Assembly (NCBI GenBank): GCA_902475415.1
Contig: CABRZK010000035.1
Coordinates: forward strand, 1-13,665
Length of the DNA: 13,665 nt
Origin: an uncultured Eubacterium sp.
Lineage (GTDB): Bacteria > Bacillota > Clostridia > Lachnospirales > Lachnospiraceae
Direction of reading: 5' to 3'
Part shown: positions 6,157-12,821 of the stretch, piece by piece
How positions within the stretch are numbered: position 1 is the stretch's first letter
Layout: every line of letters starts with the position of its first letter
Notes under the pieces: model-generated
Seen by the model: only the letters and a program-made list of their open reading frames with translations
Databases searched by the model: none
What the model was told of the DNA's origin: nothing
Position numbers and translations under genes: made by a program

Positions 6157-8901
6157 ATGAAAAGAAAACATTTTTACAGCACATGGGCAAAGACGCTGAC
6201 GACAGCGATTCTGCTTTTGTGTGGTGGTATTACCGGTATCTGTGCCGGCTGGACACTGACCTGGCTGATGAACGGAATGAAACTGAGTGAAGTGATTCAT
6301 CCGGTTTCTTATGTGGACAGTCAGACAGTGCTGAATTATCTGGACCAGGAACTGAATTCACAACTGACCTATTTTTCATCTAACAATGAGATATTAAATG
6401 GAAAGTCTTATGATGGCTCCATGACCGTAGATATTTCAAAATTAAGTGAAGGTGTGGATGCGGCAGACAAAAATGCGAATCTGGAATATACGCTGGAATC
6501 ACTGGAGAATTTTTATCAGTCGGATGGCTATCCGCTACTTTGCTGGCTGATGGATGATAAGGGTGCATATGTCTATGATGAGTATGATGCCTATATGTCC
6601 CAGGATGAGATGGCTTCGGCAAGCAGCGAGGAAACCACTACAACAGAGCCTACGACAGAGAGCGCCACACAGGATTCTGCGCAGAATACCAATGATACCA
6701 CAAATGCAACCGATCCGCAGGTGTATGACATTAAGCGACTGGATGTCTCAGACTGGTTTGCGGAAGAAGATGATGGTGATGATTTGCCAGACAGACATCC
6801 GAATGCCTATGAATCTTACCAGATCAAATGCTATAACGATGTGGATGACGTTTTATATGGAAATGGAATTGACATTGAAGAAAAATTTGTAAAACCGGTC
6901 AGTGGCATGACGCTGGCAGCATTTACCCGGACAAACGGAGAAGCAAATATGCTTGGCACCTATTATGAGGATTTACTGGATGCAGCCAGAACAGTACACC
7001 ATCTGGTCAATCAGAAGCAGGTTCCAACCAATGCCTATGTTTACCTGATGAATGCTGATGATGGCAGAGTGTATACAAACGTACCGGCATGGAACAATCA
7101 GGAAGTGTCGTTTGCACAGCTTGTGCCTATGTATCTGAGTCAGGATTATTCCTCTGCACAGGAAAACCAGAAACTGTATCTGAGTATCGACCAGACAACG
7201 GGAAAAGTTACTTCATCCCGTTCAATGGATTATCTGGAAAAGGACACGCTGACGAATATCAAAAATGAGCTGGGAGATGGAACATGGAAAGTGTTCCTGG
7301 GACTGGATACGAATTATACGTTACATCAGTCCGTGTCTTACCGAAATTCTGTCATGTATGATTTTTATAAAAATGTGTCGGATCAGATAGCCCTTGGTTC
7401 CGGTGAACCGCTGAATATATTTGTTGTCATGTGGATTTTTGCAGCACTTACCGTGGTCATGCTTGTTATGGTCAGCCTGCAGACAGGTCACAGACCGGAG
7501 GATGACGAGATTCATCCGGTTTTGATGGATCGGTTCCCGATTGAACTTCTGATGATTAAGGACCTGATCTTGTGGACGCTTTTGTTCACTTTGTATGGAA
7601 TGAGTCTGGCAAACAGCTTTGAATCTTTCCAGAACCACGGTGCTTATAACTTCAATGGTTCCCCACAGGCTATGGCAACTTCTATGGCAATATGTGCGGT
7701 AATCGGCGTACTGGCAGCGGCTCTGTTTGCATGGGATCTGAAAACCTATGGACGCAGAATCAAAGAGAAAAAGCTGGGCGGAAGTATTTTCGGTGGCATT
7801 ACGCATACCGTGAAAAAAACAGTAGATGCTTCCAGAAAGACTATTCAGGAATCTTACCGTGCAAAAAAAGCAAACAAACAGCTTCTGATCGCCTATGTTG
7901 CGTTGCTGGGAGCGCAGACGATATTTATGCTTATTATCTGTGCCTGTGGTTTCAATAATTTCATAGGAATGGCATTGATCTTTTTCCTTCTGATGCTGTT
8001 ATTTGACCTGTTTGTGTATCTGAAGATGTTGAAGAGCAGCAGCGGAAAAGAAGCCATCATAGATGGTATTCAGCAGCTTGCAGCAGGTAATCTTGATTAC
8101 CGTATCAATACAGAGCATATGTCTGGTGAGAATCTGGAACTGGCACAGGAAATTAACAAAGTCCGTGATGGTGTGGAGAAAGCTGTAGATGATCAGATGA
8201 AGAGTGAACGACTGAAGACAGATCTGATCACAAATGTATCGCACGATATCAAGACGCCGCTGACATCTATTATCAATTATGTGGACATTCTGAAACGCGA
8301 AAATATTCAGGATGAGCGGATTGCAGGTTATATTGAGATTCTGAACAAAAAAGCGCTGCGTTTGAAACAGTTGACAGAGGATCTTGTGGAAGCTTCTAAA
8401 ATCAGCTCCGGTAATATTACATTAACGATGCAGGAAATCAACCTGAAACAGCTCATCAAACAGACAAATGGTGAGTTTGAGGAAAAATTCGAAGCCAGAA
8501 ATCTGGAACTGATCTGTGATCTGCCGGAAGAGCAGATGTTGATCGAAGCAGATGGCCGCAGAATGTTCCGTGTGATCGAAAACCTGTATAACAATGCGGC
8601 GAAATATGCAATGCCATCTTCCCGTGTGTATGTAAATGGAAGTATTGAGGGCGACCGAGTCGTATTTTCCATGAAAAACATGTCAGAAAGCCCGTTGAAC
8701 TTCAAGGCAGATGAACTGCTGGAGCGTTTTGTACGCGGTGATGTATCCCGAAGTACCGAAGGCAGCGGTCTTGGCCTTGAGATTGCCCGCAATCTGACCA
8801 TGATGCAGGGAGGAACTTTTGACCTGTATCTGGACGGAGATCTGTTTAAAGTAACGATTACTTTTCAGAAGATGAACAAAAAGGTAAAATCGGAAACATA
8901 A
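6157..8901 (+). CDS. Large membrane sensor histidine kinase
   Basis: Partner kinase of the preceding regulator, 914 residues, start preceded by AGGAG. A first membrane helix (about 14-36) leads to an extracytoplasmic domain of about 380 residues containing a Thr/Ser/Glu-rich linker (151-187). Five more hydrophobic helices follow, at about 419-443, 462-485, 507-527, 576-600 and 605-625. A HAMP-like linker (about 636-690, with QQLAAGNLDYRI) precedes the HisKA domain, whose phosphorylated histidine is H696 in VSHDIKTPLTS. The ATPase domain has an N box (808-817, ENLYNNAAKY) and a G box (GSGLGLE, from 869). The first five positions of the H box and both ATP boxes look intact, so it should be active. 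The ligand is unknown. The multi-helix membrane block is larger than in a classical two-helix kinase and may sense membrane or cell-wall state. Confidence 0.95.
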   Translation: MKRKHFYSTWAKTLTTAILLLCGGITGICAGWTLTWLMNGMKLSEVIHPVSYVDSQTVLNYLDQELNSQLTYFSSNNEILNGKSYDGSMTVDISKLSEGVDAADKNANLEYTLESLENFYQSDGYPLLCWLMDDKGAYVYDEYDAYMSQDEMASASSEETTTTEPTTESATQDSAQNTNDTTNATDPQVYDIKRLDVSDWFAEEDDGDDLPDRHPNAYESYQIKCYNDVDDVLYGNGIDIEEKFVKPVSGMTLAAFTRTNGEANMLGTYYEDLLDAARTVHHLVNQKQVPTNAYVYLMNADDGRVYTNVPAWNNQEVSFAQLVPMYLSQDYSSAQENQKLYLSIDQTTGKVTSSRSMDYLEKDTLTNIKNELGDGTWKVFLGLDTNYTLHQSVSYRNSVMYDFYKNVSDQIALGSGEPLNIFVVMWIFAALTVVMLVMVSLQTGHRPEDDEIHPVLMDRFPIELLMIKDLILWTLLFTLYGMSLANSFESFQNHGAYNFNGSPQAMATSMAICAVIGVLAAALFAWDLKTYGRRIKEKKLGGSIFGGITHTVKKTVDASRKTIQESYRAKKANKQLLIAYVALLGAQTIFMLIICACGFNNFIGMALIFFLLMLLFDLFVYLKMLKSSSGKEAIIDGIQQLAAGNLDYRINTEHMSGENLELAQEINKVRDGVEKAVDDQMKSERLKTDLITNVSHDIKTPLTSIINYVDILKRENIQDERIAGYIEILNKKALRLKQLTEDLVEASKISSGNITLTMQEINLKQLIKQTNGEFEEKFEARNLELICDLPEEQMLIEADGRRMFRVIENLYNNAAKYAMPSSRVYVNGSIEGDRVVFSMKNMSESPLNFKADELLERFVRGDVSRSTEGSGLGLEIARNLTMMQGGTFDLYLDGDLFKVTITFQKMNKKVKSET

Positions 8902-8987
8902 TGGCAGTGTCAGAGTGCGTTTGAACAAGTCTTTTGCAATGATTTTACAAACACAATCTGGAATCATGATTTTTAAATAAGTATCAG

Positions 8988-9043
8988 ACAGAGATGAACA
9001 GAGGTATGTTTCAACATTACAGATGTTCATCTCTGTTTCATTT
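8988..9043 (+). terminator. Intrinsic terminator of the two-component operon
   Basis: A perfect 13-bp stem, ACAGAGATGAACA (8988-9000) with TGTTCATCTCTGT (9024-9036), is followed by TTCATTT. The loop of 23 nt holds a small nested inverted repeat. It lies 86 bp after the kinase stop. Confidence 0.75.
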
Positions 9044-9086
9044 AACGACTTCGTGAAAGATGTCGAAACTTTACGATTAGTTTTTC

Positions 9087-9114
9087 TTGAGTGACGTCAT
9101 AAATGTGCTACAAT
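9087..9114 (+). promoter_or_regulatory. Promoter of the MerR-like gene with internal palindrome
   Basis: TTGAGT (9087-9092) and TACAAT (9109-9114) are spaced by 16 bp. The 8-bp palindrome TGACGTCA (9092-9099) sits between the two boxes, where a bound dimer would block polymerase; autoregulation by the encoded MerR-type protein is possible. The spacer is shorter than the 19-20 bp of classical MerR-activated promoters. Confidence 0.5.
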
Positions 9115-9186
9115 TAGTATAACAAATGTGCGCCCGGAAGCTTTTGAGAACAGATTCGGAGTGTACAGGCAGTCATAAAGGAGGAT

Positions 9187-9885
9187 ATGGTCGTGAAGAA
9201 GGTACGATATATGATTTCAGATGCAGCAGCTATGATGCATGTGGAATCGCATGTATTACGTTACTGGGAAGAAGAACTGGAATTAGATGTTCCACGCAAT
9301 GAAATGGGACATCGCTACTATACAGAAGAAAATATCCGTCAATTTGAACTGATCAAAAAATGGAAAGAAGAGGGCTATCAGCTGAAAGCAATCAAAATGA
9401 TGCTTCATAACGAAAATGCAGATTTTGAGGAAACACAGTTTACACAAAAGGCATCAGAAACTTTGTCCGGGCAATTGTCTGCATCAGAGAAGAATAGTGG
9501 TCAGGCTGTATCCGGGCAATTGCCACAAATATCAGAACAGGGACAGGCTGTAGCGAAGGAGGCTGCAAAAGATATGTCCCGGCTGGAACAGTTTCAGCTT
9601 ATGATGAATGATATTGTGCGTAACGCCATTGCAGAGAACAATCAGGCGCTTGGTCAGGCTGTCGGTGAGCAGGTGGGAGAAAAGGTAATTAAGGAAATGA
9701 ATTATCTGATGAGAGAGCAGGAGGACGCACAGGAAGACCGATTCCGAAAACTGGATGAAGCAATCCGGAGTCGTCAGATGCAGCAACATCGCCTTCGCCG
9801 CGAAAAGAAGCAGAGACGCCCAAAAGAAAAAAATAAAAAGTCTCATGGTCGTTTACGTTCGGGAGAAACAACCGTTTCTGTTTAG
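9187..9885 (+). CDS. MerR-type DNA-binding protein with long Gln-rich and basic tail
   Basis: The N-terminal 75 residues form a MerR-type winged helix: helix-turn-helix (ISDAAAMMHVESHVLRYWEEE, 10-30), the conserved RNEMGHRYYTEENI wing and a second helix pair with LIKKWKEEGYQLKAIKMML. The rest does not look like a ligand domain. It has a Gln/Ser-rich linker with two SGQL repeats (about 85-120), a predicted helical, probably coiled-coil stretch (about 130-190) and a strongly basic segment rich in Arg, Lys and Gln (about 192-225). AAAGGAGG ends at 9184, only 2 nt before ATG 9187 but 8 nt before the in-frame GTG at 9193, so translation may really begin at that GTG (230 residues). The layout recalls sporulation or segregation proteins such as RacA more than a metal sensor, but similarity at sequence level is unproven. 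It may be co-transcribed with the small ORFs downstream. Confidence 0.85.
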   Translation: MVVKKVRYMISDAAAMMHVESHVLRYWEEELELDVPRNEMGHRYYTEENIRQFELIKKWKEEGYQLKAIKMMLHNENADFEETQFTQKASETLSGQLSASEKNSGQAVSGQLPQISEQGQAVAKEAAKDMSRLEQFQLMMNDIVRNAIAENNQALGQAVGEQVGEKVIKEMNYLMREQEDAQEDRFRKLDEAIRSRQMQQHRLRREKKQRRPKEKNKKSHGRLRSGETTVSV

Positions 9886-10104
9886 ATGGAAAATGAGACT
9901 GAACAGAACGAAATACAGGAAGTTAAAAATGCTTATGCTGCATATGAGAAACTCCAGAAAAATTTGCAGACACTTACTGCGAAAGAGGCAGTGGAGAGAT
10001 TACGATATAGTAAAGTAAATAATCAGGTATCATTTCATACGGAAAAAGCTTTAGAATATCTGAAACTAGTTAGGAGGAATTCTTATGCCAGAGAAAATAT
10101 ATAG
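9886..10104 (+). pseudogene. Short ORF resembling the C-terminal end of a DUF3990-type toxin
   Basis: A 72-codon ORF begins with ATG directly after the MerR-like stop codon (TAGATG) and has no ribosome site of its own. The second half (about residues 29-64, LTAKEAVERLRYSKVNNQVSFHTEKALEYLKLVRR in part) matches from memory the closing segment of DUF3990 proteins, which are ADP-ribosyltransferase-like toxin candidates in Clostridia. The catalytic N-terminal part is absent, and I found no remnant of it upstream. The ORF overlaps the start of the next small gene by 20 nt, and that gene has a good ribosome site. I read this as a decayed toxin gene; a free-standing small protein is the alternative. 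The family assignment rests on recall, not on a search. Confidence 0.45.
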
Positions 10105-10318
10105 TTTTAACGGAAAAGACATTACAATGAATGTATGTATACAGATCAGAGATGTATTGAAATTATTGTAGGAACATTTTCAAATCAGTTTTGAAGAAGC
10201 CGTATTGCGCTTTTATAAATCGGAAATATATAAGACGTTACAGGAAACGGAAAACGGTCTCTGGGCAGAGTCGGCAGAATATATAGCAGACAGATATTAT
10301 GAAGAAACGGCAAGTTGA
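10085..10318 (+). pseudogene. Small companion gene interrupted by an amber codon
   Basis: AGGAGG (about 10072-10077) precedes ATG 10085. The frame reads 28 codons (MPEKIYSFNGKDITMNVCIQ and on), meets TAG at 10169-10171, then continues open for 48 more codons to TGA at 10316-10318. The part after the TAG still looks like a protein: ISFEEAVLRFYKSEIYKTLQ followed by a GLWAESAEYIADRYYEE-like end. This pattern is common in small proteins encoded beside DUF3990-type toxins. A single C-to-T change (CAG to TAG, Gln29) would explain the break. Together with the truncated toxin-like ORF upstream it suggests a dead toxin-antitoxin-like locus. Read-through or a sequencing error cannot be excluded. Confidence 0.5.
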
Positions 10319-10392
10319 TGGATACGAAACATTGCAATTGATGTTATAAAGGAACTATATGAATTTGAAAGTGTGATACAGACATACCTCAC

Positions 10393-10439
10393 AAAATCCC
10401 TGCATAGATTGTAAAAAAGCAATTTATGCGGGGATTTTT
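10393..10439 (+). terminator. 20-bp hairpin covering the spoIIID ribosome site
   Basis: The arm 10393-10412 pairs with 10419-10438 over 20 bp (three G-U pairs) around an AAAAAA loop, followed by TTTTTG. It has the form of an intrinsic terminator for the upstream unit. The 3' arm also contains GGGGAT (10430-10435), the ribosome site of spoIIID, whose GTG start is only 4 nt beyond the stem. A transcript from upstream would therefore end here or have its spoIIID ribosome site hidden. Confidence 0.65.
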
Positions 10440-10441
10440 GA

Positions 10442-10699
10442 GTGAAAGGCTATATCGAAGAACGGGCAATGGAAATTGCGCGATATATCATAGACAATAA
10501 TGCAACGGTGCGACAGGCGGCGAAAAAGTATGGAATCAGTAAGTCTACGGTACATAAAGACATCACAGAACGTTTGAAACAAATCAGCCCATCACTGGCA
10601 GGGAAGACCAGAGTGGTATTGGATATCAATAAATCTGAGCGTCACATTCGTGGGGGAATGGCAACGAGAGAGAAATATTTGCATCAACATCACATGTAA
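10442..10699 (+). CDS. spoIIID: Stage III sporulation transcription factor SpoIIID
   Basis: Mother-cell DNA-binding regulator of sporulation that activates or represses many sigma-E-dependent genes. The protein has 85 residues, near the family norm of about 80-95, and starts with GTG. It opens with the family's YIEERAMEIARYIIDNNATV and has a helix-turn-helix at about 22-42 (RQAAKKYGISKSTVHKDITE). The basic tail carries the conserved SERHIRGGMATREKY. The start follows GGGGAT by 7 nt, but that ribosome site is inside a stem-loop. In Bacillus spoIIID is read by sigma-E polymerase; a CATAC-containing segment at 10383-10390 could be part of such a -10 box, but I see no well-spaced -35. The last codons (LHQHHM-stop) are repeated just downstream as a non-coding copy. 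Confidence 0.95.
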   Translation: MKGYIEERAMEIARYIIDNNATVRQAAKKYGISKSTVHKDITERLKQISPSLAGKTRVVLDINKSERHIRGGMATREKYLHQHHM

Positions 10700-10737
10700 A
10701 AAGTAAAAAAAATTTGCATCAACATCACATGTAAAAA
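10677..10737. repeat. Tandem 26-bp direct repeat at the spoIIID 3' end
   Basis: The segment 10677-10702, which encodes the last residues LHQHHM and the stop codon, is repeated exactly at 10712-10737 (period 35 bp, 9-bp A-rich spacer). The first copy is coding; the second is intergenic. It looks like a recent local duplication. Confidence 0.9.
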
Positions 10738-10740
10738 ATG

Positions 10741-10848
10741 AAAAGCAGAAATTGTTCAGATATTTTTCTTTTAAGGCGTAAGCATGGAAAGTTTGAATCA
10801 GTAAAACCTGTTATACTGGAGGAAATATTGAGTAATTTCTGCTTTTTC
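10741..10848 (+). terminator. Large stem-loop after spoIIID, possible terminator
   Basis: The arm 10741-10765 pairs with 10823-10846 over 24 bp, with one bulged G (10759) and two G-U pairs, around a 57-nt loop. The 3' arm ends in TTTTTC. It may terminate spoIIID transcription, though the loop is long for a standard terminator. It could also be the remains of an inverted-repeat element. An open frame (10738-10932) running across it is unlikely to be a gene. Confidence 0.5.
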
Positions 10849-10958
10849 TATGGTATAGTTGTGATAGTTAATAGAACAAAGCATGTTAAAAACAGGACAA
10901 CAGGGAATGGACTGATTTTAGATAAAGCGTAGTTCAGGAGAAACAGAGGAGTTAATTT

Positions 10959-11540
10959 ATGCGACAACAGACAGAGCTAGAGCTGAAAAAAGATGGACAA
11001 ATATTAGAAATCCAGATTATACGATCTGCCAGAAAAAGTATTGGTTTGCAGGTGAAAGAAAATGGTATGGTCGTACTTCGAATACCTGCTCACATGTCAG
11101 ATCAGGAGTTGGGTAAATTCATAAAGAGGGAAGAAAACTGGATCTGGCAAAAAGCAGGATTGATGCAGGAACGGATGGAACAGCGGGAAGATACGGGAGC
11201 AACAGCACCGGAACATTTATCCAGGGAAGAAATAGAGCAGATAAAAGAAAAAATAGGAAATCGTGTTGTACATTACTGCAAGATAATGGATGTTACTGTT
11301 GGGCAAATTACCATACGCAATCAGAAGACCCGATGGGGAAGTTGCAGTTCCAAAGGAAATGTGAATTTTAATTATCAGCTATATTATTTGCCGGATGAGT
11401 TACTGGATTATGTAGTGATTCATGAACTTGCGCACCGCAGACATATGAATCATTCAAAGGAGTTTTGGGCAGAGGTAGAGCGATATTGTCCAGATTACAA
11501 AATATTACGGAATCGGCTGAAAGAATATAAACTGGTATAA
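10959..11540 (+). CDS. YgjP-type (DUF45) M48-like zinc metallopeptidase
   Basis: Predicted cytoplasmic zinc protease of 193 residues; substrate unknown. AGAGGAG lies just before the ATG. The family layout is complete: an N-terminal beta-rich part (RSARKSIGLQVKENGMVVLRIP, with the first Arg near residue 22), a central helical linker with WIWQKAGLM, then the signature TRWGSCSSKGNVNFNYQL (from residue 124). The zinc site HELAH follows at 155-159, with the downstream HMNHSKEFW (162-170) supplying the third ligand by analogy with wss/SprT-like and YgjP proteins. No signal peptide or membrane helix is present. It appears to be a single-gene unit; a TATAGT box at 10854-10859 may belong to its promoter, but no well-spaced -35 is seen. 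It is convergent with the nitroreductase gene. Confidence 0.9.
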   Translation: MRQQTELELKKDGQILEIQIIRSARKSIGLQVKENGMVVLRIPAHMSDQELGKFIKREENWIWQKAGLMQERMEQREDTGATAPEHLSREEIEQIKEKIGNRVVHYCKIMDVTVGQITIRNQKTRWGSCSSKGNVNFNYQLYYLPDELLDYVVIHELAHRRHMNHSKEFWAEVERYCPDYKILRNRLKEYKLV

Positions 11541-11763
11541 AACGTAAAATACAATAAAAAGTGCAAAACGGAGCAGAGATGCTTCCTGATATAGATATAT
11601 CCTATCTACTGATTAGGTAGAAATGCAGTTTATGGTGCATGCAGGATACTGATGTATTGTTGTTTATGGTGCATGCAGAATGTTAATAAAAGAGACTATG
11701 AAGAAAAGTCTGCAAATAAGATTCTTCTATGAAAGGTAAGCGTGAATTGTTCATCAATAAAAA
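11541..11763. other. Intergenic stretch with a 17-bp direct repeat
   Basis: Part of a 404-bp gap between convergent genes. GTTTATGGTGCATGCAG occurs at 11628-11644 and again at 11662-11678 (34-bp period); each copy carries the palindrome TGCATGCA. A small imperfect hairpin (GGAGCA / TGCTTCC, about 11571-11587) lies just after the metallopeptidase gene but has no T-tract. I see no supportable ORF. Confidence 0.5.
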
Positions 11764-11826
11764 ACAGACAGGAAGAGGATGAATTGACTTCTTATGAAGT
11801 GAATCATTTTCCTGTCTGCTCTTTTG
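11764..11826. terminator. Bidirectional terminator between convergent genes
   Basis: CAGACAGGAA (11765-11774) pairs with TTCCTGTCTG (11809-11818), and an inner stem around ACTTCTTATGAAGT extends it. CTCTTTTG follows on the plus strand; on the minus strand a run of six T precedes ATTG. It can serve both the metallopeptidase gene and the nitroreductase gene, although it is about 130 bp past the nitroreductase stop. Confidence 0.75.
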
Positions 11827-11944
11827 AAATTGATTTTCCAGAACATATATGAAATGTATTTGGAAATTTATAGTCCAATCCTGTCAGAGGGCATCTTACA
11901 TTTGATATGACTTCCAGCAAATTTGCATCTGTCAATGGATGTGC

Positions 11945-12475
11945 TTAGTCAATATAAGATACTGCAATACGATCAGCAGGGATGTCACGCTCTGCAAATG
12001 TATCATCTGTGTCACCAAGTGTGACAGCACAGCATGGAACGTGTCCTTCCGGAAGAGCGAGTTTTGCAACTAATTCTGGTTTCGCATTTAATGCTGCGAT
12101 CGCGCCCCAGATATTGCAGCTTCCGACACCGAGATCAGTAGCCATTAGGCACATATGCTCAGCCATCATGGCAGCGTTGGAATACTGTACATTAGCCATT
12201 GCCGGATTTGGAATTGGAGTGGAGATTACAACGAGACAAGGTGCATGATACAGAGGTGTTCTGGATGGATCACCGAAAAATTCAGCACCGTTACGGTCTA
12301 ACTCGTTTAATAATTCAGCGTTGCGGATGACTGTCATATGCATGGTGTCATATTTGCCCATTCCAATCGGTGCAGCCTGCGCAGCCATCAGGATTTTCTG
12401 TAAATTTTCATCGGATAAAGTGGATTTGTAGCTTCTGACTGACTTACGATAAGTCATTGTTTTTAATGTTTCCAT
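11945..12475 (-). CDS. FMN-dependent nitroreductase-family oxidoreductase
   Basis: Cytoplasmic flavoprotein of 176 residues that probably reduces nitro-aromatic, quinone or similar acceptors with NAD(P)H; the natural substrate is unknown. The N-terminal FMN-contact motif YRKSVRSY (9-16, R-x-S-x-R-x-Y) is clear. A glycine-containing stretch AAPIGMGKYD follows, then the dimer helix SNAAMMAEHMCLMATDLGVG with SCNIWG for the second FMN contact. The C-terminal part PCCAVTLGDTDD is typical. Length is in the range of the short family members. GGAGG lies about 10 nt before the ATG on the minus strand. It has its own promoter and is a single-gene unit. The same frame is open for 45 codons past the stop, which I take as chance. 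Confidence 0.9.
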   Translation of the reverse strand: METLKTMTYRKSVRSYKSTLSDENLQKILMAAQAAPIGMGKYDTMHMTVIRNAELLNELDRNGAEFFGDPSRTPLYHAPCLVVISTPIPNPAMANVQYSNAAMMAEHMCLMATDLGVGSCNIWGAIAALNAKPELVAKLALPEGHVPCCAVTLGDTDDTFAERDIPADRIAVSYID

Positions 12476-12575
12476 AATATTGTATACCTCCTGCGATTAT
12501 GTCTGTCACAAAATTAGCCTGCTAAGACAGAATGGATTTTGCAACATGGCTGTAAAATTAGTTTTTACTACCTCC

Positions 12576-12603
12576 ATTATACTATGGAAACAGCAGCTTG
12601 CAA
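12576..12603 (-). promoter_or_regulatory. Nitroreductase promoter
   Basis: On the minus strand, TTGCAA (12598-12603) and a perfect TATAAT (12576-12581) are spaced by 16 bp. The resulting leader of about 95 nt contains TTAGC-AG-GCTAA (about 12517-12528) flanked by CTGTC and GACAG, a possible operator or small hairpin. Confidence 0.6.
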
Positions 12604-12678
12604 TGTTTTTTTTGTTCCTGTTATGAACATCAAGCAGGAGGTTCAACTACTGTTGTATATTTTTTTGGGTATTTCCTC

Positions 12679-12708
12679 TTGTAAAGTCAGGCAGGAGTAA
12701 TATATAAT
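12679..12708 (+). promoter_or_regulatory. guaA promoter
   Basis: TTGTAA (12679-12684) and TATAAT (12703-12708) are spaced by 18 bp. The leader to the guaA start would be about 107 nt. An upstream inverted repeat, TGTTC-N7-GAACA (about 12612-12628), may be regulatory, but it does not match a purine-repressor box that I know. Confidence 0.5.
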
Positions 12709-12727
12709 AGACAAAGAGTGGCGGGAT

Positions 12728-12760
12728 ATTTTTGTCGTTGTAAGACAAAAATTTTTATAT
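12728..12760 (+). promoter_or_regulatory. Hairpin in the guaA leader
   Basis: ATTTTTGTC (12728-12736) pairs with GACAAAAAT (12744-12752) around a 7-nt loop, followed by TTTTAT. It could be a weak attenuator or a 5' stabilising stem. It has no purine-riboswitch core. Confidence 0.35.
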
Positions 12761-12821
12761 AAAAATAAATATAGCCACAATGAAAGTGTAAATAATTTAT
12801 TGCGAAGGAGGAAACGATCCA

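Noticed and set aside
6554..6892. 112-codon ORF in another frame inside the kinase gene
   Set aside because: Shadow of the kinase's repetitive Thr/acidic linker region; it is rich in Met and Arg from frame-shifted repeats and has no ribosome site.
10677..10737. CRISPR-like repeat or target-site duplication
   Set aside because: Only two copies with a 9-bp A-rich spacer and no element between them; a simple tandem duplication explains it.
10738..10932. 64-codon plus-strand ORF after spoIIID
   Set aside because: It has no ribosome site at its ATG, runs through both arms of the large stem-loop and over a promoter-like segment, and its translation has no recognisable features.
11807..11944. 45 open codons in frame after the nitroreductase stop (minus strand)
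   Set aside because: A run of this length is expected by chance at this base composition, the nitroreductase is complete without it, and it has no ribosome site of its own.
12710..12821. Purine riboswitch before guaA
   Set aside because: The leader lacks the conserved three-way-junction core; only a simple AT-rich hairpin is visible.
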